This document shows, one piece after another, positions 60,393-64,000 of a DNA stretch of 64,000 nt. The notes under the pieces are model-generated. The model made no database searches. It saw only the letters and a program-made list of their open reading frames with translations, and had not been told where the DNA came from. Both the position numbers and the translations under genes were made by a program. Every line of letters begins with the position of its first letter. Positions within the stretch are counted from its first letter, which is position 1. Origin of the DNA: Flavipsychrobacter sp. (lineage in GTDB: Bacteria > Bacteroidota > Bacteroidia > Chitinophagales > Chitinophagaceae); contig JAEUVZ010000032.1 of NCBI GenBank assembly GCA_016786665.1, forward strand, positions 64,001 through 128,000. Direction: 5' to 3'.

Positions 60393-63300
60393 TTAGCGGC
60401 GCATCATGGGCGACATATCCACTACATCCTTCAGGCGGTTGTAAAGCGCGTCTGCTTTGTCAGAGTAGATTTTGCCATTTTGCGCGTCTCCGGCAGCGCC
60501 GGCCAGGCGGGCAAACTCACCCACAAGGCTCAGGTCCTGGCGGGCCTCTTCTCCCAGCGCTTCAGGGTTCTTCAGCGAAAGTATCCAGTTGATGTCAGCC
60601 TCTACGTTCTTGATAAAGATGTTGGCTATCTCAGATGCTTTCTGCTTGTCGCCCGCATTGTAGTAAGCGGCAGCCATAAAGTAGCCCGAGGCGTCAAACA
60701 TCTCCAGCGTATACGGGTTATACGGGTAGGAGGTTTGGCTCAGCTTGGTGTGTACTTTGTTCAGTATGTCCACCGCCTCTTTCTGGCGTCCCGCAGCTAC
60801 CATCTGGTTGGCCGCCCTGGAAACATTCACGCGGTAGGCGGCAAACATCAGGCGGTTCTTTTCGTCGTAGTACACATCGTTGCGTTCTGCGTTGCCCCAC
60901 TGGTATTTGTTCATATACAGGTCATACGTCTTATCCAGGTCTATCCAGCCCTTATTGCCCGGCATAGCCGAAGCCATTGAGGCGGAGTCCGCATAGCGGT
61001 AAGGCATCAGGCGGTACACCACGCCTTCCAGCGCCAGGTAATCGTCCAGGCCGGCGTAGTTATCTGCCGGCAGGCCGCCGCCAAAGTATATCGGGCGTTT
61101 CCAGCCTTCCTGAGCTATCGCGGCTATTATGTTCAGCACGGCTATGTCGTCCTTTATCAGCATGTTCTTAGAGTTGGTAAAGCGGACATCGGTGCTTATT
61201 TTACCGGTATCGGCGGCTTTCACCAGCCCCTGCGCCACCAGCTGTTCTTTGCTCAGCGAGTTGATAGTGAAGTTCTTGGCTGGTATAAAGTTGGTGCGGG
61301 CGCCATCGCGGGTCATTGCCTGCGTTTTCGGGTCGTCGCTTACCATAAACTGGCATACTTCATACAGCGGGTAGTATTTAGATTGGTCGAGCGGGCTATT
61401 GGGGTTGTAGCTGAGGAAGTTGTGCGCCTCGCCTACATAGTCTTTCTTTTTCCAGACCATCGGCACCGCGTCGGCATCGTTTATTTTGTAGTTAAGCTGG
61501 TCTATGTACCAGTCTATACCCAGCAGGCTCAGGTTAATGATGCGCACATCTCGGCGAACGCCCTCTATCTCCTGCAGGTACCATACCGGGTAGGTATCGT
61601 TATCACCAAAGGTGAACAGGATGGCATTGGGTGCGCACGATTGCAGCGCATTGTAGGCGGTAGAGTGGGCCAGTGTCTTGCGCGAGCGGTCGTGGTCGTC
61701 CCATTCTTCGGCGGCCATCAGTGTTGGTACGGCGGCCAGGCACAGTACTATTGCCAGCGCGCCTCCCGCAGTTCCTTTCAGGAAGCGCTGGAACAGGTCG
61801 TTCACCATCAGCACACCCAGCCCTATCCATATAGCGAAGGCGTAGGTAGCCCCGGCGAAGGCGTAGTCGCGCTCACGTGGCTGCTGCGGGGTCATGTTCA
61901 GGTAGATACAGATGGCGATACCGGTAAAGAAGAAGAGCACGAAGGTGACAATACCGTCCTTTCGGTTCCGGTTAAAGTGGTACACCATACCCAGCAGGCC
62001 CAGTATCAGTGGCAGGAAGTACAGCTCGTTGCGGGCGGCATTGTTGCCTACACCGTTGCCGGCCAGGTCCAGGTTGCCCACTTTGGCTTTATCTATAAAC
62101 GGAATACCGGAGATCCAGTGGCCGAAGCGCGGGTTGCCCTGGCCTTCTATATCATTTTCACGGCCGGCGTAGTTCCACATAAAGTAGCGCCACCACATCC
62201 AGCCAAGCTGGTACCCTACAAAGTATTTCATGTTATCGGCACCGCTGGGTACTTCGCCCTCGGCCAGCTCCAGGTAATTGCGGTAGAAGCGGGCGTGCGA
62301 TGGGTCGTTACCATCCCAGATACGGGGGAACACCCGGGTATCGCTGTATTTATATTCTATCTTTTCACCCACCTTTTTGTAGTGGTCTTTACCATTTTCC
62401 TGGGTTTGGGTGTAGTTGTAGCCTTTTACTTTCTTGTCTATTACGTCGCTGGTATAGTCGGGGCCAACAAACAGGGGCTGCTGCCCGTATTGCTCGCGCT
62501 GCACGTAGGAGATAAGGCTGAGCGTATTGTCGGGGTTGGTCATGTCGATAGGCACATCAGCGCGGGAGCGGATGATGGGCGCCAGGTAGGCCGAAAACCC
62601 GATAATGATGAAGCAAATGCACAGCAGGCTGGTGTGTACCAGGTACCACTGCTTTTTGCGCGCCAGCATGAGGAGCCATACCAGCAGGCCCACCAGCAGC
62701 ACTACAAAGGCGATAGCGCCGGAGTCGAACGGCATACCCAGATCGTTCACAAACATCAGGTCGAACTTGGAAGCGAAGATGGGCAGGTACTGTATAACGC
62801 CAAACTGTACGAACGCCAGCACCAGGCAACCCAGTATGAACGCCAGGATAGCGCCGCGGGTGGTAGCCTCGTAGCGCTTGTAGTAATACACCATGGCAAT
62901 GGCCGGGATGGTAAGGAGGTTCAGCAAGTGGACACCCACGGAAAGCCCCGTGAGGTAGGCTATAAACACCAGCCAGCGGTCGCCGTGGCGCTCGTTGGCT
63001 ACATTTTCCCATTTCAGTATGGCCCAGAATACCAGGGCGGTGAAGAAAGAAGAGGTGGCGTAAACTTCGGCCTCTACAGCGGAGAACCAGAAGGTATCAG
63101 AGAAGGTATAAGCCAGTCCGCCTACCAGGCCTGCACCCATTATAAGCATGTTCTGCTGCCCGGTTGGTTCGTTAGAGCCGCCGGCTATCAGTTTCTTGGC
63201 AAAGTGTGTAATAGTCCAGAACAGGAACAGTATGGTTCCCGCGCTCATTACCGCCGACATGGCATTGATAAACACAATGGCCGATGTGCTGGGCTGGCCG

Positions 63301-63512
63301 GTAGTGCCGCCGGCAAGGATGCCGAACAGGCGCTGCAGCATCATAAAGAACGGGGCGCCCGGAGAGTGACCCACTTCCAGTTTGTAGGCACAGGAGGCAA
63401 ACTCGCCACAGTCCCAGAAGCTCACGGTGCGCTCCATAGTCATCAGGTACACGGCAAGTGCAATAAGGCCGGTTGCCCAACCAACAATGTTGTTGATTTT
63501 ACGATAATTCAT
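60393..63512 (-). CDS. DUF2723-family multi-pass membrane protein (glycosyltransferase 117-like)
   Basis: A 1039-aa protein. The N-terminal 550 residues hold about eleven membrane helices and the DUF2723 core (SFWDCGEFASCAYKLEVGHSPGAPFFMMLQRLF at about 29-61), which resembles the active-site region of PMT-type protein O-mannosyltransferases. A large soluble C-terminal part (about 620-1039) ends in TPR-like helices. The family is proposed to glycosylate proteins or lipids outside the cytoplasm. Start at 63512; a longer frame crosses the promoter at 63535-63564. Confidence 0.9.
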   Translation of the reverse strand: MNYRKINNIVGWATGLIALAVYLMTMERTVSFWDCGEFASCAYKLEVGHSPGAPFFMMLQRLFGILAGGTTGQPSTSAIVFINAMSAVMSAGTILFLFWTITHFAKKLIAGGSNEPTGQQNMLIMGAGLVGGLAYTFSDTFWFSAVEAEVYATSSFFTALVFWAILKWENVANERHGDRWLVFIAYLTGLSVGVHLLNLLTIPAIAMVYYYKRYEATTRGAILAFILGCLVLAFVQFGVIQYLPIFASKFDLMFVNDLGMPFDSGAIAFVVLLVGLLVWLLMLARKKQWYLVHTSLLCICFIIIGFSAYLAPIIRSRADVPIDMTNPDNTLSLISYVQREQYGQQPLFVGPDYTSDVIDKKVKGYNYTQTQENGKDHYKKVGEKIEYKYSDTRVFPRIWDGNDPSHARFYRNYLELAEGEVPSGADNMKYFVGYQLGWMWWRYFMWNYAGRENDIEGQGNPRFGHWISGIPFIDKAKVGNLDLAGNGVGNNAARNELYFLPLILGLLGMVYHFNRNRKDGIVTFVLFFFTGIAICIYLNMTPQQPRERDYAFAGATYAFAIWIGLGVLMVNDLFQRFLKGTAGGALAIVLCLAAVPTLMAAEEWDDHDRSRKTLAHSTAYNALQSCAPNAILFTFGDNDTYPVWYLQEIEGVRRDVRIINLSLLGIDWYIDQLNYKINDADAVPMVWKKKDYVGEAHNFLSYNPNSPLDQSKYYPLYEVCQFMVSDDPKTQAMTRDGARTNFIPAKNFTINSLSKEQLVAQGLVKAADTGKISTDVRFTNSKNMLIKDDIAVLNIIAAIAQEGWKRPIYFGGGLPADNYAGLDDYLALEGVVYRLMPYRYADSASMASAMPGNKGWIDLDKTYDLYMNKYQWGNAERNDVYYDEKNRLMFAAYRVNVSRAANQMVAAGRQKEAVDILNKVHTKLSQTSYPYNPYTLEMFDASGYFMAAAYYNAGDKQKASEIANIFIKNVEADINWILSLKNPEALGEEARQDLSLVGEFARLAGAAGDAQNGKIYSDKADALYNRLKDVVDMSPMMRR

Positions 63513-63534
63513 GTAGGTATGTTTAGACAGGCAA

Positions 63535-63564
63535 CAAAAATAGAAAAATACACGTATGCACCAA
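63535..63564 (-). promoter_or_regulatory. Promoter of the DUF2723 gene
   Basis: On the minus strand, TTG (revcomp of 63562-63564), exactly 19 nt, then TATTTTTG (revcomp of 63535-63542). The start codon lies about 22 nt downstream. Confidence 0.8.
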
Positions 63565-63661
63565 CTAACAAAGGGCTTATTTACCCCCAACGGCCTGAGG
63601 GTGGCTTTTTATTTAATGTGTTGGTGCCGGCATGGAAGGGTAGTTACAGCGCGCGCTACGG

Positions 63662-64000
63662 CTACACAATAAGATGGTTCAGGTTCTTTAGCCTATCGGC
63701 TGCCAGCACCTGGGCAAGTTGTACTTCGGGTAGGTCGCGTAGGTGAGTGACAATCTCCTGGGCGTCATCTTCGGGTGAGTTGCTCTGTACCATCCAGAGG
63801 TAGTCCAGCTGCTTCACTTCCGGCAGCAGGGCTTCTTTATCGCTTTTTAGCTTGTAGAGGAAGTATTTAAGCCCATTGGTAGGCAGGCAGTAAACATATA
63901 TGGGGAAGTAGTGCTGTTTGTTCTTGCCACTCTGCAGGCATACGTCCATTTCAGGCTCCCGCACAAAGTTGGTGTCCAGTTGCTTGTTCAGCGTCCAGCA
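63662..64000 (-). CDS. IPExxxVDY-family protein, N-terminus cut by the window edge
   Basis: The frame stays open to the end of the window, so 113 C-terminal residues are visible. The family motif is present as LPEVKQLDY, close to the IPExxxVDY consensus. The preceding stretch WTLNKQLDTNFVREPEMD and the YFPIYVYCLPTNGLKYFLYKLKSD strands fit the family. The start lies outside the window; a GTG at 63964 is internal. Function unknown; the family is a small Bacteroidota-specific cytosolic protein. Confidence 0.8.
   Translation of the reverse strand, partial: CWTLNKQLDTNFVREPEMDVCLQSGKNKQHYFPIYVYCLPTNGLKYFLYKLKSDKEALLPEVKQLDYLWMVQSNSPEDDAQEIVTHLRDLPEVQLAQVLAADRLKNLNHLIV

Noticed and set aside
61383-63746. 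787-codon open frame on the plus strand antisense to the DUF2723 gene
   Set aside because: Produced by the codon bias of the real gene; no leader, domain or start signal.

Overview
The window is about 64 kb of a Bacteroidota chromosome, most likely from the class Chitinophagia. Four things support this: promoters of the Bacteroidota type (TTG, about 19-23 nt, then TAnnTTTG); translation starts that mostly lack a Shine-Dalgarno sequence and follow A-rich stretches; three secreted proteins with type IX secretion (T9SS) C-terminal sorting domains; and families typical of the phylum (DUF3667, DUF4175, DUF2723, DUF6249, IPExxxVDY). No prophage, transposase, CRISPR array or rRNA gene was seen. There is one tRNA gene, tRNA-Cys.

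Layout. 1-3.2 kb: a truncated sigma-54 activator, miaB and a LolA-like exported protein. 3.3-6.4 kb: a HAD phosphatase, a higBA toxin-antitoxin pair with a clear operator/promoter, and an ECF sigma/anti-sigma pair divergent from a DUF6249 membrane gene; both sides of that divergence carry matching ECF-type promoters. 6.4-11 kb: a four-gene operon (EamA exporter, branched-chain aminotransferase, GNAT, DinB-like) divergent from a MocR/GntR regulator. 11-16.1 kb: an unknown exported protein, a 2-oxoglutarate dioxygenase, a FISUMP/T9SS protein, an unknown exported protein and a DUF3667 protein. 16.1-22 kb: a MutS2-like ATPase lacking Smr, divergent from a 1144-aa DUF4175 protein. 22-27.4 kb: a gene-free stretch with 21-bp repeats, a T9SS protein, a small membrane protein, a thioredoxin-like protein, rarA and a glutaminyl cyclase lipoprotein.

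27.4-33.7 kb: an RND efflux operon (small acidic exported protein, adaptor, pump, TolC-like lipoprotein). 33.8-38.7 kb: YitT, HD and CAP proteins, then three adjacent exported proteins made of one, two and four TonB C-terminal modules. 38.9-51.6 kb: the S10-spc ribosomal protein operon from rpsJ to rplO plus secY and map. It starts at its own promoter and ends at a strong terminator after map; neither the str genes nor infA/rpoA genes flank it.

51.7-64 kb: a START-domain protein with two SDR enzymes, a poxvirus-type topoisomerase IB, a PNGase F-like T9SS protein, Lgt, a nucleoside phosphorylase, tRNA-Cys, an unknown exported protein, a DUF2723 membrane protein and a truncated IPExxxVDY protein. 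Most genes look like housekeeping or envelope functions. The most distinctive observations are the paired ECF promoters, the TonB module series, the higBA promoter architecture and the segmentation of the ribosomal operon.
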